DNA from: Croceivirga sp009797885
GTDB lineage: Bacteria > Bacteroidota > Bacteroidia > Flavobacteriales > Flavobacteriaceae
Reading direction: 5' to 3'
Length of the DNA stretch: 64,000 nt
Assembly: GCA_045866215.1 (NCBI GenBank)
Contig: AP035880.1
Coordinates: 3,658,001-3,722,000, forward strand
Shown: one piece after another, positions 38,001-44,487 of the stretch
How the letters are laid out: every line of letters starts with the position of its first letter
Position numbering within the stretch: position 1 is the first letter of the stretch
Position numbers and translations under genes: made by a program
Notes under the pieces: model-generated
The model's input: the letters and a program-made list of their open reading frames with translations, nothing else
Databases searched by the model: none
What the model was told of the DNA's origin: nothing

Positions 38001-38914
38001 GTATTGTCAGTACGCGCAGTGACGGAACCTACACTGTTACCCAAACCATTGGCTGGTCGGGCAGCATTTCACCGGAACTGGACGGATACACCTTCTCCCC
38101 GGAAAATATAATGATTGCTGACCTACAGACAGATTTGGCCTCCGTAGACTTTATGGCAGTAGTGAATCCCATGGAGTTCTCCATATCCGGAACGGTAATG
38201 GACATCATGGGCAATCCCGTTCCGAACGTTGTCATAAACGGCTTTAGTGGTATGGTCAGTACCGATGGCGATGGAAACTATCGTACCAATGAAACCGATG
38301 GATGGTCAAGCACCCTCTTCCCAGAATTACAGGGATATACTTTTGTCCCTGAACGTATAGCGATACCGGACCTTGCTTCGGATCGAACGGACATCGATTT
38401 TACCGCAATGGCCATTCCAATTGAGTTTGCCATCTCAGGTACCGTAACCGATCAAGAGGGGAACCCTATGGAAAGTGTCCTTTTAAAAGGTTTTACGAAG
38501 GATGTAATCTCCGATATGGACGGTCATTTTGGGACAACGGAAAGTATGGGATGGTCCGGTGTCATTACCCCGGAACTGGAAGGCCATCGTTTTGAACCTA
38601 CAACTGTTGGGATTGATGGTCTGGACAAAGACTGTATCGTGGATTTTATGGCAATTCCAGATTCCCTGGATAACGTTAAAATGCTGATTTATCCCAACCC
38701 CGGAAAGGATGGGGAGTTCACCGTTTTGCTCCCACAGCCCGAACCGATAAGATCTATTCGCATTTTTGGAAGCTCGGGAAGGCTTCTCCACGAATCACGA
38801 GTCGAAGGAACGTTCGATTCCTATACCGTGGAACATGCCCTGCCAACTGGTCTATATACCCTTGAGGTCAGGACCGGGAAAGATAGGATAGCGCAAAATC
38901 TGCTGGTTCGATGA
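35012..38914 (+). CDS. T9SS-exported leucine-rich-repeat protein with five repeat domains
   Basis: A 1300-residue surface or secreted protein. A signal peptide (MKYSYFPKGILFFLSVLC.., cleavage near GQ) is followed by about eleven leucine-rich repeats at residues 70-350 (NLRVLNVNQCKLSSLPDAM type). An Ig/cadherin-like region lies at about 400-750, and then five about 80-residue SdrD/carboxypeptidase-regulatory-like repeats at about 805-1217. Each of these has ISG.V.D..GNP.PNV...GF, GW and GYTFSP. The end (MLIYPNPGKDGEFTVLL, GLYTLEVRTG) is a Por-type sorting domain. Start is ATG 35012, not the TTG two codons earlier. The gene looks GC-richer than its neighbours and lies between tRNA-tail repeats. 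Confidence 0.9.
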   Translation: MKYSYFPKGILFFLSVLCTIPCFGQVLSVNPQDSLVVLEFHNRLQAEGWPSQWDDTTPARQWNGIFWEPLANGRVTGVSLIGNGSFTAESMPLAITVLKDLDELEELYINSFGLERVTSEIGELTQLKVLHLSDNELSVLPPEINNLGNLELLIMDRNRFTSLPNLSGLTNLNTLSLTQNYDLEEVALDNLVSLEILRLDFCPITELPETIGQLTNLRVLNVNQCKLSSLPDAMANLTSLQELHMLRNEFNTLPPVVGSIRSLLLLDVAFNKLAELPTELGQLENLVDIRFNHNLFTVFPSSILDLPALRGINGSNNQITGNIPSRLFTVANTLIDLSDNHLSGEILLGPGGQVPQRLHIPGNRFELKDIHALYPALALAGTDLEFNPQRLIGSNTIMIPEAGTDIVITVDDYTPLAGAQMNWYRSNSVNGKLSADFLGQGNSWTLNDFDPSTDGGVFFCKVTHPDLPGLELESEEIRVIGTNDAPLLFAEDLKFRKDNIPLFTFNATDDYTNGQDLVWDISGSTRFSFSELPFIGVERREIILTDPGWSGSELVELRVTDEQGNTTTETVTITVLEETNAPPEIGTMPPIYLNFDFSLPNIGATTCPETFYFSAIALLNPFVSDDFDDMEDLTIRIHPNNPDELLTYDLSVNIGDGGPRKDINALSTSCGNTFFSVTFTLEVEDREGGSSSREVVIINDPANTSPQVLPIPEQVIIKGGTDFPRLDLTSYVSDDNLQLDQLEFSVISQSDIAVEFEKEDGTVMVNASPINLDSSYTDTVRILVHESTNPQFNTEFTITYRILENGILVSGTILKEDATPIAGVELTGFERPVSTNNQGFYTVEVTPGWTGIVVPVLTGYTFSPENMALSNLQNVADGIDFIGIPLIERYTISGRIVDETGNPLPNVLLGGFTDTISTDANGVFVASEEAGWTGTVIPKLQGYTFSPKSITITDLQADRASIDFTAVANPMEFSISGRVLDVMGNPVPNVVMNGFSSIVSTRSDGTYTVTQTIGWSGSISPELDGYTFSPENIMIADLQTDLASVDFMAVVNPMEFSISGTVMDIMGNPVPNVVINGFSGMVSTDGDGNYRTNETDGWSSTLFPELQGYTFVPERIAIPDLASDRTDIDFTAMAIPIEFAISGTVTDQEGNPMESVLLKGFTKDVISDMDGHFGTTESMGWSGVITPELEGHRFEPTTVGIDGLDKDCIVDFMAIPDSLDNVKMLIYPNPGKDGEFTVLLPQPEPIRSIRIFGSSGRLLHESRVEGTFDSYTVEHALPTGLYTLEVRTGKDRIAQNLLVR
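37426..38660 (+). repeat. five tandem about 240-bp coding repeats
   Basis: Five successive units inside the leucine-rich-repeat gene encode about 80-residue domains with the pattern ISG..D..GNP..NV...GF...ST..G.Y...GW.G...P.L.GYTF.P. Units 3 and 4 are very similar at DNA level (shared ATGGGCAATCC and CGAACGTTGTCAT), showing recent duplication. Confidence 0.85.
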
Positions 38915-38935
38915 TTTAGGTGGTTTGTCAATACG

Positions 38936-39199
38936 ATGATAAACTTGGATGACCGTATTCGGAGTTTTAAAAATCTGCGAGGGCTGATCAATAGTCGGAA
39001 ACTGTTGGGCTATAAATTGAACCAGCTGGCCAAGTTCAACTACGAGCGTGAAGGCTCCACTCTATTCAACTTAAGGGATTACCATGGTTTCGAGTTCAAG
39101 ACCACCAACACCAATTTTATTCACCTGTTGACGAATGAAACCAAATCAATTCTGATTAAATGGTGGTCCGAAAACAACGAAACCTTGCAAAATCTATGA
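38936..39199 (+). CDS. hypothetical small protein
   Basis: An 87-residue basic protein (MINLDDRIRSFKNLRGLINSR) with no membrane or signal segment; I do not recognise it. It follows the leucine-rich-repeat gene by 21 bp on the same strand. Its stop codon lies in the loop of a hairpin at 39180-39210, so the last codons form one arm. It may be a remnant of an integrated element or a genuine small gene. Confidence 0.45.
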   Translation: MINLDDRIRSFKNLRGLINSRKLLGYKLNQLAKFNYEREGSTLFNLRDYHGFEFKTTNTNFIHLLTNETKSILIKWWSENNETLQNL

Positions 39200-39210
39200 T
39201 TGCAAGGTTT
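39180..39210. terminator. hairpin, likely bidirectional terminator
   Basis: An 11-bp perfect stem (AAACCTTGCAA) with a 9-base loop. It follows the 87-residue gene on the plus strand, and on the minus strand follows the tRNA-tail copy at 39237-39252. Confidence 0.65.
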
Positions 39211-39236
39211 CTTATTCGTTTGGAGTTTCTTCCCAG

Positions 39237-39252
39237 TGACCTCGGCAGGATT
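39237..39252 (-). repeat. copy of tRNA-Arg 3' end
   Basis: The exact 16-mer TGACCTCGGCAGGATT, same orientation as the tRNA gene, preceded by the same G. It is followed on the minus strand by the hairpin at 39180-39210. Confidence 0.85.
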
Positions 39253-39367
39253 CGCCTCGCGCCTCCTTTGTGTTCTCGGCTGAAAATAGAAAATTCAATC
39301 GCCATGCAATTGATTTTATTTTTACTCCGAACTTTAGAATCTTTGATTCAAGTTCTCCATAAAAACA

Positions 39368-39395
39368 AAAATCCATCACTACAGTGATGGATTTT
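39368..39395 (-). terminator. terminator-like hairpin after a tRNA-tail copy
   Basis: A 13-bp perfect stem (AAAATCCATCACT) with a 2-base loop; the minus strand continues in a T-rich run. It lies just downstream, on that strand, of the tail copy at 39406-39421. Confidence 0.7.
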
Positions 39396-39405
39396 CTGCT
39401 TTAAG

Positions 39406-39421
39406 TGACCTCGGCAGGATT
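39406..39421 (-). repeat. copy of tRNA-Arg 3' end
   Basis: A third detached copy of the 16-nt tRNA 3' end in the tRNA orientation. It stands 107 bp from the intact gene's own tail, and homology stops abruptly on both sides. Confidence 0.85.
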
Positions 39422-39487
39422 TTCTGCGCATTGCTCTAACATCCTGACAAAGCTCCGCTTTGAGAATCAAAACCTCACTAAAACAAA

Positions 39488-39516
39488 AAAGCAAGCTATT
39501 TGTTTTAGCTTGCTTT
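39488..39516 (-). terminator. tRNA-Arg terminator
   Basis: An 11-bp perfect stem (AAAGCAAGCTA) with a short T-rich loop; on the minus strand it is followed by a T run. It lies 11 bp after the tRNA 3' end. Confidence 0.8.
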
Positions 39517-39527
39517 CGATCCATTCG

Positions 39528-39601
39528 TGACCTCGGCAGGATTCAAACCTGCAACCTTCTGAGCCGTAATCAGATGCGCTATTCAGTTGCGCCACGAGGC
39601 C
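39528..39601 (-). tRNA. tRNA-Arg(ACG)
   Basis: A 74-nt cloverleaf on the minus strand. Acceptor stem GGCCTCG pairs with CGAGGTC, the D-stem is GCGC/GCGC, the anticodon stem TCTGA/TCAGA encloses loop TTACGGC (anticodon ACG at 39565-39567), and the T-arm is GCAGG-TTTGAAT-CCTGC. CCA is not encoded. It is a classic integration target, and three detached copies of its 3' end lie downstream. Confidence 0.96.
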
Positions 39602-39666
39602 ATAATAAATAGGGGTGCAAATATATTTCTTTTTAAATTTATGGCAAAACCCATCAATTAAAAGCA

Positions 39667-40179
39667 ATGGATTTTGATTCGTACATACGTGATGTAAAGG
39701 ACTTTCCAAAACCTGGAATCCTCTTCAAGGACATTACCCCTTTGTTACAGGATGCCACAGCAATTAAGAGAGCCTCGGAAACACTCTATGATTTTGTTGG
39801 AAATCATGAGGTGGACAAGGTTGTGGGGGTAGACAGTAGGGGCTTTATTTTTGCCCCTTTATTGGCGTACAAATTGGACGCCGGCTTCGTGCCCATAAGG
39901 AAAAAGGGGAAGCTTCCTTCAGATAAGCTTTCAGAATCCTATGATTTGGAATATGGTACGGACACTTTGGAGATTCATTTGGATGCCATAAAGCCAGGGG
40001 AAAAAGTGTTGATCCATGATGATGTTTTGGCCACGGGAGGTACCGCAGAAGCGGTATGTAGGTTGGTGGAGAATCTAGGAGGGCTTGTAGTACAATGTAA
40101 TTTTATTATCCATTTAAGCTTTTTGCAAGGGGAACAGAAACTGAATGGCTATCCCATCAAATCGTTGTTGACCTACTGA
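39667..40179 (+). CDS. apt: adenine phosphoribosyltransferase
   Basis: Apt salvages adenine to AMP using PRPP. The 170-residue length is typical. It begins with DYIRDVKDFPKPGILFKDITPLL, a strong family signature. The PRPP loop VLIHDDVLATGGTA lies near residue 119 and the purine-binding VDSRGFIFA near residue 58. It runs divergently from tRNA-Arg and overlaps the convergent 50-residue microprotein gene by 7 bp at the end. Confidence 0.96.
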   Translation: MDFDSYIRDVKDFPKPGILFKDITPLLQDATAIKRASETLYDFVGNHEVDKVVGVDSRGFIFAPLLAYKLDAGFVPIRKKGKLPSDKLSESYDLEYGTDTLEIHLDAIKPGEKVLIHDDVLATGGTAEAVCRLVENLGGLVVQCNFIIHLSFLQGEQKLNGYPIKSLLTY

Positions 40180-40325
40180 TCCAGTGCATTTTTAGTGACG
40201 TAATAACGCCATCCAATAACAGCCAACTGCCATTTTTTTGCCTTGGCCAAATCCAATTGTTGTTTGGTGAAGGAAGGAAGTAGTGCTTTGTTGAGTTTGG
40301 CCAGGAACTTAAAGAGTGATTTCAT
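40173..40325 (-). CDS. 50-residue conserved microprotein
   Basis: The small frame encodes 50 residues beginning MKSLFKFLAKLNKALLPSFT and containing KQQLDLAKAKKWQLAVIGWR and YYVTKNALDQ. I recall very similar short proteins throughout Flavobacteriaceae, some labelled SsrA-binding protein by name only; homology to true SmpB is not visible. It is basic, with an amphipathic helix and a YYVTK end. It lies convergent to apt and 74 bp downstream of the SPFH gene. Codon pattern and conserved look favour a real gene over chance. Confidence 0.72.
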   Translation of the reverse strand: MKSLFKFLAKLNKALLPSFTKQQLDLAKAKKWQLAVIGWRYYVTKNALDQ

Positions 40326-40354
40326 TTTGCTGTATTGTAGCTTGCAATCTACTA

Positions 40355-40384
40355 AAAAGCCCTGACTATCACATCAGGGCCTTT
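40355..40384 (-). terminator. terminator after the SPFH gene
   Basis: Stem AAAAGCCCTGA paired with TCAGGGC..TTT (one bulged C) with an 8-base loop. On the minus strand a T run follows, 15 bp after the SPFH stop codon and before the microprotein start. Confidence 0.75.
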
Positions 40385-40399
40385 GGTTTAAGGGCAATT

Positions 40400-41734
40400 T
40401 CACTTTTGATTGCTTTCTATCATCTTTTTGGCCAATTCTGCACCAATCAGGGATTCCAATAAATTCCCATCGTTGGTTTTGCCCCCATTTCCATCAATAT
40501 AGATTTCAGGTAGGTTTAGGCTTTTCAGTTGTCCGGCTACACCCACCGCCGTCTTGTACTCCCACTCGGCACGTTCCTGGGGAGTTAAACCGGCATTGAC
40601 CAATTTGGCATTTTGATAGGCCTCGGCATCTGCGGCGACCTTTTTGCTCTGTGCCTTGAATTTTTCCACTTCAAATTGCTTTTTCTCCTTGACCAGGTTG
40701 AATTCGGCAACCTTTGCTTCGGTTTCCGCAGCAATCGTTTTCTGGATTTGTTCCTTTTCCAATCGGGCGCGTTCTGCTGCCTTTTCGGCTTCACCACGGG
40801 CCTTTTCCTTTTGTGCGCGATAGAACTCCCGCTCGGCCTGTTGCTTTTCGAGCTGTGTCTGTGCCACTTCTTCCTTTTGCAATTGTAGGCGCTTATCAAA
40901 AGTTTGTTCCCAGTCAATTTCGGTAACCACGGCTTGTACAACGGTCAATCCATAGGCTTTAAGGGAGTTGCCCCTCTCACGCACGGGGAGGCCATCCTTA
41001 AATTTTATTCGAAAACGCTTCTGTTTGCTCTCTTTGTTCACAACGGTCCGTACTGTTGCGGAGTCTCCAATGATTTCTTGGGGTTCGCTGGCCACATACT
41101 CTTCCAATACATACATTCCGTTTTCCAGTTGGTCCTTAAAATAGCGATCAAAGTCGGAGGCCTGCCCCGAAATATAGTCCTGGGCATCCATTAGTTTGCA
41201 GGTATTTTTAATACTCTGGTCAATATTGGGAATGATCCGGGAACGGATCAGGTTTTTCTCCGTTTTGTTCCTGTCCGCTACGGACAGGAATTGTGTCTCA
41301 TCTTCGGTATTGATACTGATGACCACAGAAGTGGCGATCCGTGCTTTTACCGCATCACTGAAAGCCCAATATTTGGCTTTATCGACATTGGCATATTCGC
41401 TCTGCTCTCCCAATTCCCCTTCGCCGTTTGGAATGACATATTTAATGGGCAGTTCAAACTGAATAGGGATGAGCCTACCCCACATTTTGGTATGGATTCC
41501 CTGTCTGAAAACCGCTTTTTGACCACCCCAGGGGTATTGCACGGCATAGGCGGTACCTGGCTCCGCATAGAAAAAAGTGCCGGTTACAACGCTCAACACA
41601 ATACCTATCAAAACAATTTGTAAGCTTTTTCGAGTATTGAACCATTTGAGCAAGTTCGAATTTTTAAAAATAGGTTTAAGGACAAGCGTACTTAAACCAA
41701 TGACAATAACAAGTACTCCTAAGAAAGTTAACAT
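40400..41734 (-). CDS. SPFH/Band 7 (flotillin-like) membrane protein
   Basis: An SPFH-domain scaffold. The frame opens with a TTG at 41761, but the ATG at 41734 puts the membrane segment at the extreme N-terminus (MLTFLGVLVIVIGLSTLVL) and is preferred, for 444 residues. A second hydrophobic stretch follows, then an SPFH domain at about 75-285. A long charged coiled coil rich in Glu/Lys/Gln/Ala (about 285-395, KQQAEREFYRAQKEKARGEA) follows. Such proteins organise membrane microdomains or protect proteases. It has an own terminator downstream. Confidence 0.87.
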   Translation of the reverse strand: MLTFLGVLVIVIGLSTLVLKPIFKNSNLLKWFNTRKSLQIVLIGIVLSVVTGTFFYAEPGTAYAVQYPWGGQKAVFRQGIHTKMWGRLIPIQFELPIKYVIPNGEGELGEQSEYANVDKAKYWAFSDAVKARIATSVVISINTEDETQFLSVADRNKTEKNLIRSRIIPNIDQSIKNTCKLMDAQDYISGQASDFDRYFKDQLENGMYVLEEYVASEPQEIIGDSATVRTVVNKESKQKRFRIKFKDGLPVRERGNSLKAYGLTVVQAVVTEIDWEQTFDKRLQLQKEEVAQTQLEKQQAEREFYRAQKEKARGEAEKAAERARLEKEQIQKTIAAETEAKVAEFNLVKEKKQFEVEKFKAQSKKVAADAEAYQNAKLVNAGLTPQERAEWEYKTAVGVAGQLKSLNLPEIYIDGNGGKTNDGNLLESLIGAELAKKMIESNQK

Positions 41735-41761
41735 AGGTCTAAAATTTAAAGGGTTGGACAA

Positions 41762-42207
41762 TAATTTTTGATTTCACTTGGAAATCCTTGGCGGGGAGTT
41801 GCTCACAAAAGCACCGCCAAGATGGAAAGGATAAATGTGAGCAACAATTTAGCTAAGGTTATCATGATGGATTGTTTTTTGATACTGAGTTATTCTGCTC
41901 CTCAGTTTTGATTGATTTAAACTCCGTTTTTGATTTGTTTTTTCAATATATCATGATAATTATCATACTTACAAATATTTTGATGCTAAATATTGAAATT
42001 GAATATAAATATGTAAGTAAAAAAATGAAATATGTTTCAATATTTTACCTTACTCCTTGATTGAAGTTAGGAAATGTAAATCAGGAATATGATTTTCACT
42101 TCAAACTGTAGGTTTTGTAGGGGGTTTTTCGGGGGTTTTTCAAAAACCAAGGGGCATTTCGTTTAAAAAAAGGTGTTTTTTTGCGTTTTCGTTTTTTTCC
42201 CAACAAA
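41762..42207. other. AT-rich non-coding region
   Basis: Promoter region of the SPFH gene and the 3' flank of the BlaR1-type gene. It holds a 14-bp perfect palindrome (ATGATAATTATCAT, 41953-41966) and a 20-codon hydrophobic frame at 41803-41865 on the minus strand. Neither can be assigned a function. Confidence 0.55.
41803..41865 (-). CDS. possible 20-residue hydrophobic peptide or gene remnant
   Basis: MITLAKLLLTFILSILAVLL is a bare signal-peptide-like helix without a following mature part. It looks like the start of a flavobacterial lipoprotein truncated by a stop codon, but a leaderless short peptide or chance cannot be excluded. Confidence 0.2.
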   Translation of the reverse strand: MITLAKLLLTFILSILAVLL

Positions 42208-42234
42208 AAAAGCCAACCGTTTTAGGGTGGCTTT
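42208..42234 (-). terminator. terminator after the BlaR1-type gene
   Basis: AAAGCCA..TGGCTTT stem, extended by partial pairing, with a T run on the minus strand (the plus strand shows seven A before it), 27 bp after the stop codon of the M56 gene. Confidence 0.7.
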
Positions 42235-42260
42235 CTGGATCGCAATTGGACGGCTTTTGG

Positions 42261-43976
42261 CTAGTTATTCGATTTGGTCGTAATCTCGACCACTCCGTTT
42301 TTAGCTTTTCTACCATACTTTTTTTTGGCCGCTTTCCCCTTAAGAACATTTATGCTTTCAATTTCGTCGGGAGATAGTTGTTTAACTTCTTTTTTGGAGG
42401 ACTCTTTTCCATCAATTACATAAAGTGGTTCTGTTCCATCGGTATCGATATAAAAGAAACCGCTGTCCCCACTAAGTACTTCAATATCGGAATCATCGTC
42501 CGAGTCTTTCATGATCATTACCTGTTTCCCATTTTTGGCCTTGAGTTTGCTGACCTTAAAAGGTTTTGTTGTGTTTTCGTCTTCATCAGCGGAAATATAC
42601 ATGTGCACACTTTCATCATGGTCCTGATCCACATGAACCTGTACATCATGTTCTTGCAGCTCACTTTCATCAACCTCCTCACCATTGATGAAGACTTTGC
42701 TTACGCCATCCTCTTTTTTTATCACCACTTCTTTGGGTTCATCATCCCCTGTACTCACCCAAACCCTGTTTTTATTGGTAAACACGTTTGTGGTCTGTGA
42801 TCTGTATGCCCCTTTGGAGCCGATGGAAACCAAATTGTTTTCAACATCGACCAATATGAACAATGGGGAAATCCCATTTTTGGTATCCGAAGTATTATGG
42901 GAGTTATTAAAAGCAGCACCGTTTTTGTCAATACCGGATACATTCAGGGAAATATCGATGATTTCCCGGTTATCATTGCGAACGGTGGTGTAACTAAAGT
43001 CAACATCGTCTTCGGCCAGGGTTTTCTTCATTTCCATAAGCTCATCGTCAGAGGTGTCCTTATTGATGATGAGTTCTACCTTTTTGTAAAGTTCATCCCC
43101 ATTTGGGCTATTTTCATTTGGAAACTGATAGACTGTTTCTGTGTTAAAACCTACTAAGAATACGGCTAAAAAGGGTAATACAATGAGGGATTTCAAGGCC
43201 TTCATTTGTTTTGATTGACTTTTGTTCAACATGACTATTCGTTTTTTGATTAATGAATTATAGAAAGAATTTGTGATTGAAAATTGATATCCCGTTGCTT
43301 GATTGACCATCAAATATTGATAGGATTTTCTATTGAACGTATGAATGGCTTTCGCGTCGGCCAAAAACTCCAGGTTCTGCTGCACCTTCTTTTGGTACAT
43401 CCAAATCAAGGGATTGAACCATAGCAATACCTTCAATAGTTCCGCCAATACCACATCTACGCTATGCCAATCCCTGGCGTGTACTTTCTCATGGGCCAGA
43501 ATGGCCTCCAGTTCGTTTTTACGAAATTGATTGGGATTGTAAAAAAGTCTTTTAAAAAAAGAAAAAGGAGCTATTTTTTCCCGGGTCTCAACGTGCAATA
43601 AATCCTCTTCCTGCCAAGTACGCCCATTCTTGTAAAGTCTTTTCATGGATTTCAATTGAATGAGAAAACGGATGAGGAAAAAGAAGCACCCAAGAATATA
43701 TACAAAGAATAACAGCGACACCCAAGTAGGGAAAGCGGAATCCAATGGAAGTACCTCGGTAAGGGATTCCCCATTGCCCAGGGTAGGGACCAATTGAAGG
43801 GATACCGTACGTTTTAACTTGACGAATGGAAGTAATGAGGCGGTCAAAATACCCAGAAATAGGAATATCCTATTTTCACCAAAAGTAGTTTCCCGTTGCA
43901 GGAACAAGCAATAGGTACACCAAAATAAAAGTAGGATTCCGGACGACTTTAAAAGATAAATAGCAAATTCCACCAT
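42261..43976 (-). CDS. BlaR1-type M56 metallopeptidase with SusC-plug-like tail
   Basis: A 571-residue membrane signal transducer. It has about four helices, with the M56 zinc motif HExxH visible as HEKVH (residues 162-166) and a further LLWFNPLIW segment. A fourth helix lies near 255-275, and the rest is a periplasmic region rich in Asp. The last about 55 residues (EIESINVLKGKAAKKKYG, NGVVEITTK) imitate the plug box of SusC-like TonB receptors. It overlaps the BlaI-type gene by one base. In the family, M56 cleaves the partner repressor on sensing an envelope signal. Confidence 0.9.
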   Translation of the reverse strand: MVEFAIYLLKSSGILLLFWCTYCLFLQRETTFGENRIFLFLGILTASLLPFVKLKRTVSLQLVPTLGNGESLTEVLPLDSAFPTWVSLLFFVYILGCFFFLIRFLIQLKSMKRLYKNGRTWQEEDLLHVETREKIAPFSFFKRLFYNPNQFRKNELEAILAHEKVHARDWHSVDVVLAELLKVLLWFNPLIWMYQKKVQQNLEFLADAKAIHTFNRKSYQYLMVNQATGYQFSITNSFYNSLIKKRIVMLNKSQSKQMKALKSLIVLPFLAVFLVGFNTETVYQFPNENSPNGDELYKKVELIINKDTSDDELMEMKKTLAEDDVDFSYTTVRNDNREIIDISLNVSGIDKNGAAFNNSHNTSDTKNGISPLFILVDVENNLVSIGSKGAYRSQTTNVFTNKNRVWVSTGDDEPKEVVIKKEDGVSKVFINGEEVDESELQEHDVQVHVDQDHDESVHMYISADEDENTTKPFKVSKLKAKNGKQVMIMKDSDDDSDIEVLSGDSGFFYIDTDGTEPLYVIDGKESSKKEVKQLSPDEIESINVLKGKAAKKKYGRKAKNGVVEITTKSNN

Positions 43977-44335
43977 TACTTGTTTTTTTCGATGAGCTTA
44001 ATGATTTCCTTGAGTTCTTCAATCGATATTTTTTCTTCCTTGGCAAAGTGTGATACTAAACTTTTGTACGAATTATCATAAAAATCCACTATGGACGTAT
44101 TTACAAAGACCTTTCTATAATGCTCTTTGGAAATTGTGGGATAGTACCGATGCGTATTTCCAAAAGCTTCATGATCAACATATCCCTTTTCCTGAAGGTT
44201 TCGGACAATGGTCGATAAGGTATTGTAATGGGGTTTGTCCCCCTTTATTTCCTGAAGGATTTCCTTGACAAAGGCTTTTTCAAGCTTCCAGAGGATTTTC
44301 ATGATTTCCTCCTCTTTATTGGTCAATTTTTGCAT
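43976..44335 (-). CDS. BlaI/MecI/CopY-type repressor
   Basis: A 119-residue winged-helix repressor. It begins LTNKEEEIMKILWKLEKAFVKEIL and contains NTLSTIVRNLQEKGYVDHEAFGNTHRYYP, matching the Penicillinase_R family. The C-terminus is a dimerisation helix region. It pairs with the downstream M56 gene (1-bp overlap) as a BlaI/BlaR1-type system. A TATAGTT palindrome lies just upstream and could be its operator. Confidence 0.94.
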   Translation of the reverse strand: MQKLTNKEEEIMKILWKLEKAFVKEILQEIKGDKPHYNTLSTIVRNLQEKGYVDHEAFGNTHRYYPTISKEHYRKVFVNTSIVDFYDNSYKSLVSHFAKEEKISIEELKEIIKLIEKNK

Positions 44336-44372
44336 AGGTCACATTTTGATATGGTAAACGTAAAAAGAATTT

Positions 44373-44390
44373 TATAGTTAGTCAACTATA
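44373..44390. promoter_or_regulatory. palindrome between BlaI-type gene and exchanger
   Basis: TATAGTT-AGTC-AACTATA, 7-bp perfect arms with a 4-bp spacer, lies 38 bp from the BlaI-type start codon and 98 bp from the exchanger start. The position and symmetry suggest a BlaI-family operator acting on the divergent promoters. Confidence 0.6.
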
Positions 44391-44487
44391 TTTGTAGTTA
44401 TTTAACGAAAATTTTAGTTTTTTCTGGGAAAGCTTTTTGATGAAAGCCATTTCTTCTTGCCATATATTTGTCGCAAATACACTATCC

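Noticed and set aside
40173..40325. Name SsrA-binding protein for the microprotein
   Set aside because: True SmpB is about 150 residues with an OB fold; the 50-residue protein shows no such similarity.
41872..42060. 62-codon frame in the AT-rich gap
   Set aside because: Extreme AT bias with Ile/Tyr/Lys runs; likely chance.
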